In this document: positions 45,701 through 52,451 of the stretch, one piece after another
Layout: every line of letters begins with the position of its first letter
Numbering within the stretch: position 1 is the stretch's first letter
Source of the DNA: CAIVPM01 sp964615145
GTDB taxonomy: Bacteria > Bacteroidota > Bacteroidia > Chitinophagales > Chitinophagaceae
Direction: 5' to 3'
Length of the DNA: 64,000 nucleotides
Assembly: GCA_964615145.1 (NCBI GenBank)
Contig: CAZTOP010000009.1
Coordinates: 1-64,000 of the forward strand
Program-made: the position numbers and the translations under genes
Notes under the pieces: generated by a model
Databases searched by the model: none
What the model was told of the DNA's origin: nothing
What the model saw: the letters and a program-made list of their open reading frames with translations, nothing else

Positions 45701-45917
45701 AAGTGCTACCGTTTTTACAAGCAATTTTAAAATCGCCTTTCATATCCGTTGCAACCTTGAGCTTTTCGCCTTTAACGGCTACAATAGCACCATTTAATGG
45801 TTCTCCAGTTGAACTGTTTTTTACTTTACCACTTATGGTAATGTTTTGAGCAATGCTATAATTGAGAAGTCCTCCCAAAAAAAACATCAACCCTAATAAC
45901 TTAATTTTTAATTTCAT
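42789..45917 (-). CDS. susC: SusC/RagA-family TonB-linked outer membrane transporter
   Basis: A 1042-residue TonB-dependent transporter. It has a signal peptide (about 1-23), a carboxypeptidase-regulatory-like domain (about 25-105, GEPLNGAIVAVKGEKL), the TonB box region DEVIVVGYGTQ, and a plug with RGIPSFSGTDPLVIIDGIP and ENINVLKDAASTAIYG. A 22-strand type barrel ends YAFGLDIKL. It imports oligosaccharides across the outer membrane with SusD. It is the first gene of the leftward operon. The upstream region has paired GCACTAG repeats and shares a 10-bp word with the promoter of the neighbouring T9SS gene. Confidence 0.97.
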   Translation of the reverse strand: MKLKIKLLGLMFFLGGLLNYSIAQNITISGKVKNSSTGEPLNGAIVAVKGEKLKVATDMKGDFKIACKNGSTLIVSYIGMTSKEVKISNTETIEVLLEESSNKLDEVIVVGYGTQKVTKVSGAISTVKSADIEKLRPVRTEEALQGRASGVSVIQGGSPGSKPTVLIRGIPSFSGTDPLVIIDGIPQTLTDLNSINALDIENINVLKDAASTAIYGVKGGNGVIVVTTRSGRKNQKTEINVSSNYGVQEVMNTIGVLNASEYAAMVNEGSTIAGGNIIFSDLSKIGVGTDWQKQVFKTAALQTHNITVRGGSDKMSYFLSGGYLNQGGIVGGNDKSRFNRGTLTANLNFDISNKVKLILNTTGVILDSKGVQENSFNSVIGSALNFDPTVPVYNSVPNTVGKYGFSTLLLSEIYNPLTKLDNTYNKSVGSKLYGKIELQYDVVKNLKLTSRFGYTKYDGNAKNFTPLVFYGINNVDNSMNADGTTVNGKHNSVAHEKTSNFNFTWETFANYNFKLKEDHHFETVLGISLAKVSGNAAGATRQDVPFNSWDFADFTGATGVNSADPVNPNLNAQTGYYYQYFRKNLSYFSRINYDYKDKYLASFSARRDGSYAFGTENKFGNFFSGSLGWIVSKESFFNSKAIDFLKIRTSYGSIGNENVNPQYVGIVTGGPSYGPTGNSNGYTFGDVFYAGSTVGSAANNALRWEKQLQFNIGFDIAVLKNKLLLTADYFQKKVDGLLFTPSASLYLGTVPIPTANIGSTKSTGIDLTLTYNAVIKRNFKISNAVTFTTAKNEVTATNDDGTAKIFGGYYFNGQSQSVTVFEKGFTPGYFYGYKTNGLFQNAKEVAAAPTQTGAQAGDIRFVDVNGDGAITADDKTKIGDPFPKFTMGWNLNIEYKNFDFSAFVYASVGNDIYRAYERNANYSNKYRAVLARWTGEGTTNDARNPRYSFTDANSNIRVSDRYVEDGSFVKIKNLQLGYTFPASVTKKFFSKLRVYVQVKNAYTFTKYSGYDPEIAGGILDSGVDRGAYPQPRTYAFGLDIKL

Positions 45918-45921
45918 ATTG

Positions 45922-45929
45922 CAATCGTT
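45922..45929 (-). promoter_or_regulatory. Shared 5' element before susC
   Basis: Plus-strand CAATCGTT (AACGATTG in the mRNA sense), five bases before the susC start codon. The same octamer occurs in the 5' regions of both T9SS genes (47940-47947 and 52277-52284). Function unknown; it may be a leader element. Confidence 0.35.
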
Positions 45930-45994
45930 TTATTAATAATTATTGATACTGTTTCCTAAGATTTTTTTATTTGATATAAGATTTTTTCACAAAT

Positions 45995-46022
45995 TACAGC
46001 ACTAGCATTTTAGCACTAGTGC
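45995..46022 (-). promoter_or_regulatory. Candidate operator upstream of susC
   Basis: Plus strand shows AGCACTAG twice with 14-bp spacing (45998 and 46012), the second inside the 10-bp palindrome GCACTAGTGC (46013-46022). TACAGCACTA (45995-46004) is identical to 48067-48076 in the promoter of the adjacent T9SS gene. Probable regulator binding region of the susC operon; inference. Confidence 0.45.
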
Positions 46023-46041
46023 CATATTTAATATTAAAAAA

Positions 46042-47892
46042 TTAGTCGATGATTACAGTGCTTGACTTTTTAAATGTTCCATCATTTAAAACCAAAAAAT
46101 AAACACCTTTTTTAATATCAGTAATATTGATAGAGATATTACTAAATGAATTTTGTTTAGATATAGCAATTGATTTTACTATTCTACCCAAATTGTCTGT
46201 TAATTCGATGGTTGCGTTTTTGCTGGTAATTGTTTCTAAAGCTACACTAATACTATTTTTTGTAGGATTTGGATAAAACGAAAAACCTAAAATTCCTTTT
46301 TCAGAAAAATAAACAGACTGAATTGATGAATATGTAAATGTACCATTGTAATCAATTTGTTTTAAACGATAGTAGTTTGTTCCTTTAGCTGGGTTATTGT
46401 CTGTTGCATTATAATTTGCAGTAACAGTTGTTGTACCATTTCCTTTTACAAACTGAATTTGTTCCCAAGATTTGGTATCATTACTACGTTCAATACTAAA
46501 CCCTGCATTATTAGTTTCAGATAATGTTGTCCAATTTATAATACTAGCATTCTCTTTTTTAGTAACTATAAATTGACTCAATTTAGTATTAAGAACACTG
46601 GTTGACCAGAAATAAACATTATCAACATAAACTGTGCTTGCAGAAGAAACAAACAACATTTGAGCAAGATGTGCTTTTGTTGTTAATCCAGTAAATGCTG
46701 TCATCGGAATATCATAACTGACCCAGGTACTAAATGCTGGCGGATTGCAAGTATATTCAAACTCAACATCATCCCCACCTCCATAAGTTCCATTTGCACC
46801 AAAATCAACCAACTTAATTTTAAGTGACGTTGCATTAGGTGTCCAAATATCAACGTGATAATATTGAGCATTGGTAACATTAATGGTTGGAGTTGTAAAT
46901 TCAACACCTGCATATACCAAGTTAGTGTATTTTTTTGTATCATCTCCAGCTATTTGTACATCTGCTACATCTGCCTGATCCCATACTGCCGACCAAGTAT
47001 TTACAGGAACATTTGTATATGCATTACTAAAAAGAGAAATGACATTAGCAGGAAGTTTTGTAGGTGTTGGTGCAGCTGTTGTTGGAGCACTTGCTAAACC
47101 AGAGTTTACTGTAAACATTGTAGATTTTGTTCCAACAGTATACCCCCCTGCAGCAGCTTGTGTTGCTTTGATGGTAGTATTACCAACACCAACAATTGTA
47201 ATAGTGCTGCCAGTTACAGTTGCAACTGCCGGATTGCTACTTGTATAAGTAAATGCACCTGTACTATTACTAGTTGGTGCAGTTATTAAAAAAGGTGCAT
47301 TGCCAACATTTTTACTAGGTATTACAAAATTTGTAATAGTTGGTGTAGTGGCTGATTTATAAAAATAAATATTGTCTAAATAAACAGTTGGTCCTGGTGT
47401 ACCACCAAATGGCGTACTAACTAGTTTAATTTGACTTATATTATGTAAAGCTATATTAGTGTAATTTGATAAATCAATATCAAAACTATTCCATCCTCCA
47501 AGAGTTGGAGTTACAGTAAATGCTTGCTCAACAGTTGGTGCTGGGCTTGTATTAATTAAAGAAACTTCAAAGGCAGTACAATTGGCACTCCAAAAATCAA
47601 AGTGAAGTTTGGTCATATTTGAAACATCTAAACCCCTTATTAACTGAATGCCTTGATAATTAAAGTTGCTGTACTTTATCATTGTATCAGCACCAACATA
47701 AAACTCATTAATAAGTGTTGTTTGCCCCCACCCTGGATAAAAATCTGTACTGTCAACATTTGTGTAAGCTCCACTATACAGAGAAATGAAATCGGTGGAA
47801 TTTCTTGCAGGGGGAGTTGCTGCTGGTGAAGATGGTTGTGCATTACATAAAAATGCCCAAGAGAAAATCAAAAAAAAGTAAATTTTTTTCAT
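46042..47892 (-). CDS. T9SS-secreted protein with two CBM-like modules
   Basis: A 616-residue secreted protein. After the signal peptide (ends CNAQP) comes module A (about 25-185: FISLYSGAYTNV, FYPGWGQTT, YLDNIYFY). A Big2-like domain follows (about 186-265, TSNSTGAFTYTSSNPAVATV), then module B (about 275-430, with a VWDQAD variant of the WGQ motif) and a fibronectin-like segment. The final about 80 residues form a type A T9SS sorting domain (FSFYPNPTKNSISV, ITDIKKGVYFLVL). No catalytic site is seen. It probably binds the same glucan at or outside the cell surface. The modules are homologous to four in the next gene. Confidence 0.83.
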   Translation of the reverse strand: MKKIYFFLIFSWAFLCNAQPSSPAATPPARNSTDFISLYSGAYTNVDSTDFYPGWGQTTLINEFYVGADTMIKYSNFNYQGIQLIRGLDVSNMTKLHFDFWSANCTAFEVSLINTSPAPTVEQAFTVTPTLGGWNSFDIDLSNYTNIALHNISQIKLVSTPFGGTPGPTVYLDNIYFYKSATTPTITNFVIPSKNVGNAPFLITAPTSNSTGAFTYTSSNPAVATVTGSTITIVGVGNTTIKATQAAAGGYTVGTKSTMFTVNSGLASAPTTAAPTPTKLPANVISLFSNAYTNVPVNTWSAVWDQADVADVQIAGDDTKKYTNLVYAGVEFTTPTINVTNAQYYHVDIWTPNATSLKIKLVDFGANGTYGGGDDVEFEYTCNPPAFSTWVSYDIPMTAFTGLTTKAHLAQMLFVSSASTVYVDNVYFWSTSVLNTKLSQFIVTKKENASIINWTTLSETNNAGFSIERSNDTKSWEQIQFVKGNGTTTVTANYNATDNNPAKGTNYYRLKQIDYNGTFTYSSIQSVYFSEKGILGFSFYPNPTKNSISVALETITSKNATIELTDNLGRIVKSIAISKQNSFSNISINITDIKKGVYFLVLNDGTFKKSSTVIID

Positions 47893-47967
47893 ATAGCTTT
47901 TGTTTAAAATTGAAAAAGATTAAAAATTACAATCGTTTGCATTAGAGTTTTCACCGTAAATGCTTTG

Positions 47968-47975
47968 CAAAAATA
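47968..47975 (-). promoter_or_regulatory. -7 promoter element of the 616-residue T9SS gene
   Basis: TATTTTTG followed by CA on the minus strand, a full TAnnTTTG match. No TTTG lies at the -33 distance, as expected for a promoter that needs an activator. The proximal repeat pair ends exactly 32 bp upstream. Confidence 0.5.
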
Positions 47976-48007
47976 TCACTAAACAATGTGGATCTACGGA
48001 AAAAACA

Positions 48008-48025
48008 CACATCATTACTACATCA
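48008..48025 (-). promoter_or_regulatory. Proximal operator candidate, T9SS gene 1
   Basis: Plus-strand CACATCATTACTACATCA: CATCA at 48010 and 48021, 11 bp apart, so on one face of the helix. Sixteen of 18 bases match the site at 52349-52366, and both lie 32 bp upstream of a -7 element. Confidence 0.6.
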
Positions 48026-48065
48026 AAAAATAAATAAATTACTGATATATAGCACATTTACAATA

Positions 48066-48084
48066 CTACAGCACTACATCAATG
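48066..48084 (-). promoter_or_regulatory. Distal operator candidate, T9SS gene 1
   Basis: Plus-strand CTACAGCACTACATCAATG. It shares CACTACATCAA with the perfect tandem repeat at 52400-52421 and TACAGCACTA with the susC upstream region. Confidence 0.5.
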
Positions 48085-48114
48085 TAAAACATTTTCTTTT
48101 TTTTGTTTTTTGCC

Positions 48115-48156
48115 AAAAAAGTAAAGCCCTTGAGTTATTTAACCCAAGGACTTTAC
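48115..48156 (-). terminator. Terminator of the large T9SS gene
   Basis: Arms 48121-48134 and 48142-48156 form a long stem with two internal mismatches on the plus strand. In minus-strand RNA both mismatches become G-U pairs, and six U follow (48120-48115). The stem is therefore complete only in the leftward transcript, which ends the gene at 48196. Confidence 0.88.
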
Positions 48157-48195
48157 GTATTATTAACACAACAAAAGAAAACCGAGTTTTATTGA

Positions 48196-51100
48196 TTATT
48201 CAATAATTAGTTTTTGAATTTGTTTAGAATCATCAGAAATAATATTTATTAAATAGAACCCTTTGTTAAGCATACTAATATCAATAGTATTATTTCCTAA
48301 ACTTATTGATTGTGATTTAACTTGTTTGCCAAGTAAGTCTGTTATTACAATCTTTCCTTTTCCAATTAAAACATCCGCTTTAACGTTAATAAAACTTTTT
48401 GCAGGATTAGGATAAATTGAATAATTATTTGTAGTTAATGCTTCTTGTGCATCGATATTCATACCTCTAAAAGCACAAGTAACCACATTGCTTGCAATAG
48501 TTCTACTATTACTACATCCATTGCCATTTGTGTAAGTGTATGTTAATGAAGCCGCTCCAGGAGTGTTGCCTGTACTCACAACTCCAGCAGGAGTGGTAAC
48601 CGAAATTACACCAGTTTTACTCCATACACCACCACTTGGAGATCCAACTACTGTAAATGTTCTATTTGTACAATAACTACCTGCTGCCCCGCTTTGAGGG
48701 TTTACTGTACCAGGTGCATATGAAATACTTGGTATTCCGGGAATAGTATTTACAGTAATAGACTTGCTAACATAAGCACTACAGCCACTTGCATTTGTAA
48801 CTGTATATCTAATATCACCAGTTCCAGCATTTACACCTGAATACATTCCACTTACATTAATTGTTCCTCTGTTATTGTAGCTACTCCATACCCCACCACT
48901 TGTAGTATTGGATAATTGAATAGATGAACCAACACACACACTTGAAGCACCTGTTATTGCAGCAGGGCTGTTCATAACGGCAACAGTTACAGTACTAGAA
49001 GCAGTTGATGTACAACCATTAGCACCAGTCTTAGTATAAGTTAGTGTAGCTGTTCCATTTGCAATTGAAGTTACAATTCCACTAGTTACACCTGGAGTTG
49101 TAACTGTTGCAATATTTACATCACTACTAGACCAAACCCCACCACCAGACGTATTGCTGTTATAGATATTTTTTGTAACTCCTAAATCACAAAAAACCAA
49201 ATTTGAAGATGTTCCAATTGAAGGACCACTCAACAAGTTCATTGTAATAGAGTTGCTCATACCGTCTGTAGCACAGCCATCTGTTCTTGTTATTACACAA
49301 GTTACAACTTTACCATTGGTTAATGTATTTGTAGTATAAGTATCATTTGAACCATTTTGAACACTCATTCCATTTACCTTAAAGTTATAGTTTGGAGAAG
49401 TTCCACCATTTGTTGGCGTTGCAGTTATTGTAATATTTGTGTTTTCGCAAACATTATTTGCACTTGAAGCAATTGAAACACTTGGAGCAGTTACGTGATT
49501 AATACAAGTATTTGCCCAGAAATAAAGGTTATCCATATAAACTTTACTAGAACCAAATGGAGTTCCAACTAATTTAATTTGGTTAACATGATTTACAATA
49601 TTTGTTGGATAATTTGATAAAGCAATATCAAAACTATTCCAGCCACCCAAAGTTGGGTTTAAAGTATAAGGTACTTCTGCTCCAGTAGCAGTATTGATTA
49701 AAAATACTTGAAAAGCAGTGCAAGTTGAAGTCCAAATATCAACATGTAGATAAGTCGCTTCAGACGCATTTATAGTTCCTGCAAATTGAATACCTTGATA
49801 ATTTAAATTGGTATATTTTTTTGTAGTATTTCCTTCAATAGATGTGTCAGCTACTTGCGTAGATTGTCCCCAATTAGGGAAGAAATCAGTTCCAGTTACG
49901 TTTGTATATGCATTACTAAATAAAGAAATCACATTTGCAGCAGGTTTTGTTGGTGTTGCTGCAGCAGTAATTGGGGCACTTGGCAATGGAGGATAAGTTA
50001 CCACTAAATCAGCAGTAGTGCTAGCACTTCCATAATTTCCACTTGCAGCTTGTGTTGCAGTAATGGTAGATGTACCTGCACCAACAATAGTAACCATACT
50101 ACCATTAATTGTTGCAACATTTGTATTACTACTTGAATAACTGAATGTTCCGGGACTATTACTTGTAGGAGCAGTTAGTGCAAATACAGCATCTCCAACT
50201 TGTTTTGCTGGAACAGTAAATGTTCCTAAAGTAACTGGTGTTGCTTTCCAGAAATAAATATTATCTAAATAAACAGCACTAGAGCCAAATGGTGTTCCTA
50301 CTAATTTAAATTGAATAATTGCAGATTTGTTAATAGTTGTATAAGCCGATAAAGAAATATCAAAGCTATTCCAACCAGATAAAGTTGGGTTTAATCTTAC
50401 GCTTTGTTCAACACCACCGGCATTTATTAAAAACACATCAAAAGCAGTACAGTTTGGTGTCCATAAGTCTAAATGCAATTCTGTCATTTGTGAAGCATCA
50501 ACCGGAGAAGCAAATTGCACCCCTTGATAATTTAAATTACTGTATTTCTTGGTAGTGTTTCCACCAATTGAAATATCAGAAACTACTGTAGACTGGCCCC
50601 AGTTTGGATACCAATCTGTGCCACTTATATTAGTATAAACACCACTAAATAGAGATAAAACATCAGTTGAAGCTCTAGTTGGATCAGGAGCAGCTGTTGG
50701 TGGAGGAGGATAACTTACAACAAAAACAGCACTTGTACTACCTGCATTATAAGTGCCATCTGCAGCCTGGTTAGCAGTAATTGTAGTAGAACCTACACCA
50801 ACAATAGTTACTGTATTTCCACTAATTGTTGCAACATTTGTATTACTACTTGTGTACGTAAATGCACCTGTGCTATTGCTTGTCGGGTCTGTTAAATTAA
50901 ATGCAGCATCACCCAAATTTTTTGCAGGAACACTAAAACCTGTAATTGTTGGAGATGAAGCAGATTTCCAGAAATAAATATTGTCTAAATAAATGGTAGA
51001 GCCATTGTTGCCAACCAGTTTGAATTGACGAACTTTTGTTAAATCAACCCCGTTATAAGAAGTTAAAGGAATGTCAAAACTATTCCAACCAGAAAGTGAA

Positions 51101-52215
51101 GGATTAACTGTTACTTTTTTCTCGAATTGCGGAGCTGTATTAATTAAATAGAAATCAAAAGTTGAACAGTTTGGAGTCCAAATGTCAAAATGCAAAGTTT
51201 CCATTGAAGCAACATTTAAATCACTTGCAAATTCAATACCCTCATAGTTAAGGTTATCATATCTTTTGATGGTATTGCCAGAAACTGTCATATCCAAATG
51301 TGTAGTTGATTGACCCCAATTTGGATAAAAATTAGTACCAGCAACATTTGTATAAGCATCGCTAAATACTGAAATGACATTTGAAGAAAGTTGTGTTGGC
51401 GTTGAAGGGTTAGTTGAAGGAGGTGCAAAAGTAACTAATAGTGTTGCAGTTGTTGAACCAGGTCCGTAACTTCCATCAGCTGCCTGATTTGCTGTTATTA
51501 TTGTACTACCTGCTCCAATAATGGTTATTGTATTACCACTAATAGTCGCTACACCTGTATTGCTACTAGAATACGTAAACGCACCAGAACTATTGCTTGT
51601 GGGTGCTGTAATTGTAAATGGGGCGTCTGTTGTGTATTTGATTGGGAACGAAAAACCCGAAATTGTCGGTGTATTCGCAGATTTCCAAAAATAAATATTA
51701 TCTAAATAATAGGTTTTTGTAGAGCTATGGTATTGCATTGGTTCATCTACAAACTTAAATTGACCGATATTGCTAACAATACCAGCTGCATAACTACTTA
51801 GTGGAATATCATAACTAACCCAGCCCGATTGTGTTGGGGTTAATCTATATTTTTGCTCCTGACCAGTAGTAGTATTTACTAAATAAAAGTCAAAAGTTGC
51901 ACCATTGTCGGTATAAATATCAACGTGTAAATTTTCCATTGAGGAAGCATTGATGGGACTAGCGAATTGAGTGCCTTGATAGTCTAAATTTTGATATTTT
52001 TTAATGGTATCTCCAGAAATAATGTAATCGGATACAATTGTTCCTTGTCCCCAATTTGGATTAAAGTCTGTTCCTGACAAACTGGAGTAAGACTGACTAA
52101 AAACTGAAATTACATCGCTTGCAGACTGAGTTGGAGTTGGAGCTGATGTTGGTGGTTGTGCATTTGCCCCAAAAATTAGCAAGGCAAAAATGGCAAGTAA
52201 AAAATTTTTTTTCAT
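48196..52215 (-). CDS. Large T9SS-secreted protein with four CBM-like modules
   Basis: A 1339-residue protein starting at ATG 52215 (MKKNFLLAIFALLIFGANAQ signal). An open frame extends 35 codons further upstream but lacks signal character and contains the promoter. Four homologous modules lie at about 25-178, 269-417, 511-657 and 755-901; each has DVISxFSxAYTNV, PNWGQST, GWNSFDI and YLDNIYFW. Big2-like linkers (TSNSTGAFTYTSSNTNVATISG) separate the first, second and third from the next. Then come PKD/Ig-like segments with paired cysteines, and a type A T9SS tail (YSIYPNPAKSFINV). No hydrolase motif. It probably binds glucan outside the cell. Confidence 0.85.
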   Translation of the reverse strand: MKKNFLLAIFALLIFGANAQPPTSAPTPTQSASDVISVFSQSYSSLSGTDFNPNWGQGTIVSDYIISGDTIKKYQNLDYQGTQFASPINASSMENLHVDIYTDNGATFDFYLVNTTTGQEQKYRLTPTQSGWVSYDIPLSSYAAGIVSNIGQFKFVDEPMQYHSSTKTYYLDNIYFWKSANTPTISGFSFPIKYTTDAPFTITAPTSNSSGAFTYSSSNTGVATISGNTITIIGAGSTIITANQAADGSYGPGSTTATLLVTFAPPSTNPSTPTQLSSNVISVFSDAYTNVAGTNFYPNWGQSTTHLDMTVSGNTIKRYDNLNYEGIEFASDLNVASMETLHFDIWTPNCSTFDFYLINTAPQFEKKVTVNPSLSGWNSFDIPLTSYNGVDLTKVRQFKLVGNNGSTIYLDNIYFWKSASSPTITGFSVPAKNLGDAAFNLTDPTSNSTGAFTYTSSNTNVATISGNTVTIVGVGSTTITANQAADGTYNAGSTSAVFVVSYPPPPTAAPDPTRASTDVLSLFSGVYTNISGTDWYPNWGQSTVVSDISIGGNTTKKYSNLNYQGVQFASPVDASQMTELHLDLWTPNCTAFDVFLINAGGVEQSVRLNPTLSGWNSFDISLSAYTTINKSAIIQFKLVGTPFGSSAVYLDNIYFWKATPVTLGTFTVPAKQVGDAVFALTAPTSNSPGTFSYSSSNTNVATINGSMVTIVGAGTSTITATQAASGNYGSASTTADLVVTYPPLPSAPITAAATPTKPAANVISLFSNAYTNVTGTDFFPNWGQSTQVADTSIEGNTTKKYTNLNYQGIQFAGTINASEATYLHVDIWTSTCTAFQVFLINTATGAEVPYTLNPTLGGWNSFDIALSNYPTNIVNHVNQIKLVGTPFGSSKVYMDNLYFWANTCINHVTAPSVSIASSANNVCENTNITITATPTNGGTSPNYNFKVNGMSVQNGSNDTYTTNTLTNGKVVTCVITRTDGCATDGMSNSITMNLLSGPSIGTSSNLVFCDLGVTKNIYNSNTSGGGVWSSSDVNIATVTTPGVTSGIVTSIANGTATLTYTKTGANGCTSTASSTVTVAVMNSPAAITGASSVCVGSSIQLSNTTSGGVWSSYNNRGTINVSGMYSGVNAGTGDIRYTVTNASGCSAYVSKSITVNTIPGIPSISYAPGTVNPQSGAAGSYCTNRTFTVVGSPSGGVWSKTGVISVTTPAGVVSTGNTPGAASLTYTYTNGNGCSNSRTIASNVVTCAFRGMNIDAQEALTTNNYSIYPNPAKSFINVKADVLIGKGKIVITDLLGKQVKSQSISLGNNTIDISMLNKGFYLINIISDDSKQIQKLIIE

Positions 52216-52276
52216 TTCTTGTTTTTTTAAATGATTTAAATTAAAAAATACTGCATACAAAGATTTGAACACAGTG

Positions 52277-52284
52277 CAATCGTT
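52277..52284 (-). promoter_or_regulatory. Shared 5' element before the large T9SS gene
   Basis: Plus-strand CAATCGTT, 25 bp downstream of the predicted -7 element; the neighbouring T9SS gene has it 21 bp downstream of its own (47940-47947). Confidence 0.35.
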
Positions 52285-52308
52285 ATTTATAGGCTTTGGA
52301 ATCGATTG

Positions 52309-52316
52309 CAAAATTC
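52309..52316 (-). promoter_or_regulatory. -7 promoter element of the large T9SS gene
   Basis: GAATTTTG followed by CA on the minus strand, one mismatch from TAnnTTTG. It is placed at the same 32-bp distance from the proximal repeat as in the neighbouring gene. AATCTTTG at 52258-52265 is an alternative. Confidence 0.4.
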
Positions 52317-52340
52317 TCAATAATTACAACAATTTGTTAA

Positions 52341-52366
52341 CATCTTAGCACATCAATACTACATCT
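52341..52366. promoter_or_regulatory. Proximal operator candidate, large T9SS gene
   Basis: Three CATCW half sites at 52341, 52351 and 52362 (spacing 10 and 11). The part CACATCAATACTACATCT (52349-52366) matches 48008-48025 at 16 of 18 positions. Confidence 0.6.
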
Positions 52367-52399
52367 AAAAATTTATAATATTGATTTACAATATATTTA

Positions 52400-52421
52400 C
52401 ACTACATCAACACTACATCAA
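52400..52421. promoter_or_regulatory. Distal operator candidate between the large T9SS gene and its regulator
   Basis: A perfect 11-bp direct repeat, CACTACATCAA twice. It lies 30-51 bases before the ATG of the divergent regulator, so it could also serve autoregulation. Confidence 0.6.
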
Positions 52422-52451
52422 TTATTTTCTTTATTTTTACTTCACTAAACG

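Larger units (their letters stand above)
47893..48120. other. Regulatory intergenic region of the 616-residue T9SS gene
   Basis: Together with the terminator up to 48156, this 303-bp gap to 48195 holds only regulatory DNA. From the gene outward there is the CAATCGTT element (47940-47947), the -7 element (47968-47975), a proximal repeat pair (48008-48025), a distal pair (48066-48084), and the U tract of the upstream gene's terminator. Confidence 0.6.

Noticed and set aside
47988..48206. Plus-strand open frame of 72 residues between the T9SS genes
   Set aside because: It runs over operator repeats and a terminator and has low-complexity AT-driven composition.
46855..50977. Several plus-strand open frames of 60-80 residues inside the T9SS genes
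   Set aside because: They recur at the same place in each repeated module, so they are shadows of the module coding sequence on the other strand.
52216..52320. 35 extra codons at the start of the large T9SS protein
   Set aside because: The segment has no signal-peptide character, precedes a perfect signal peptide at ATG 52215, and overlaps the predicted promoter and leader elements.
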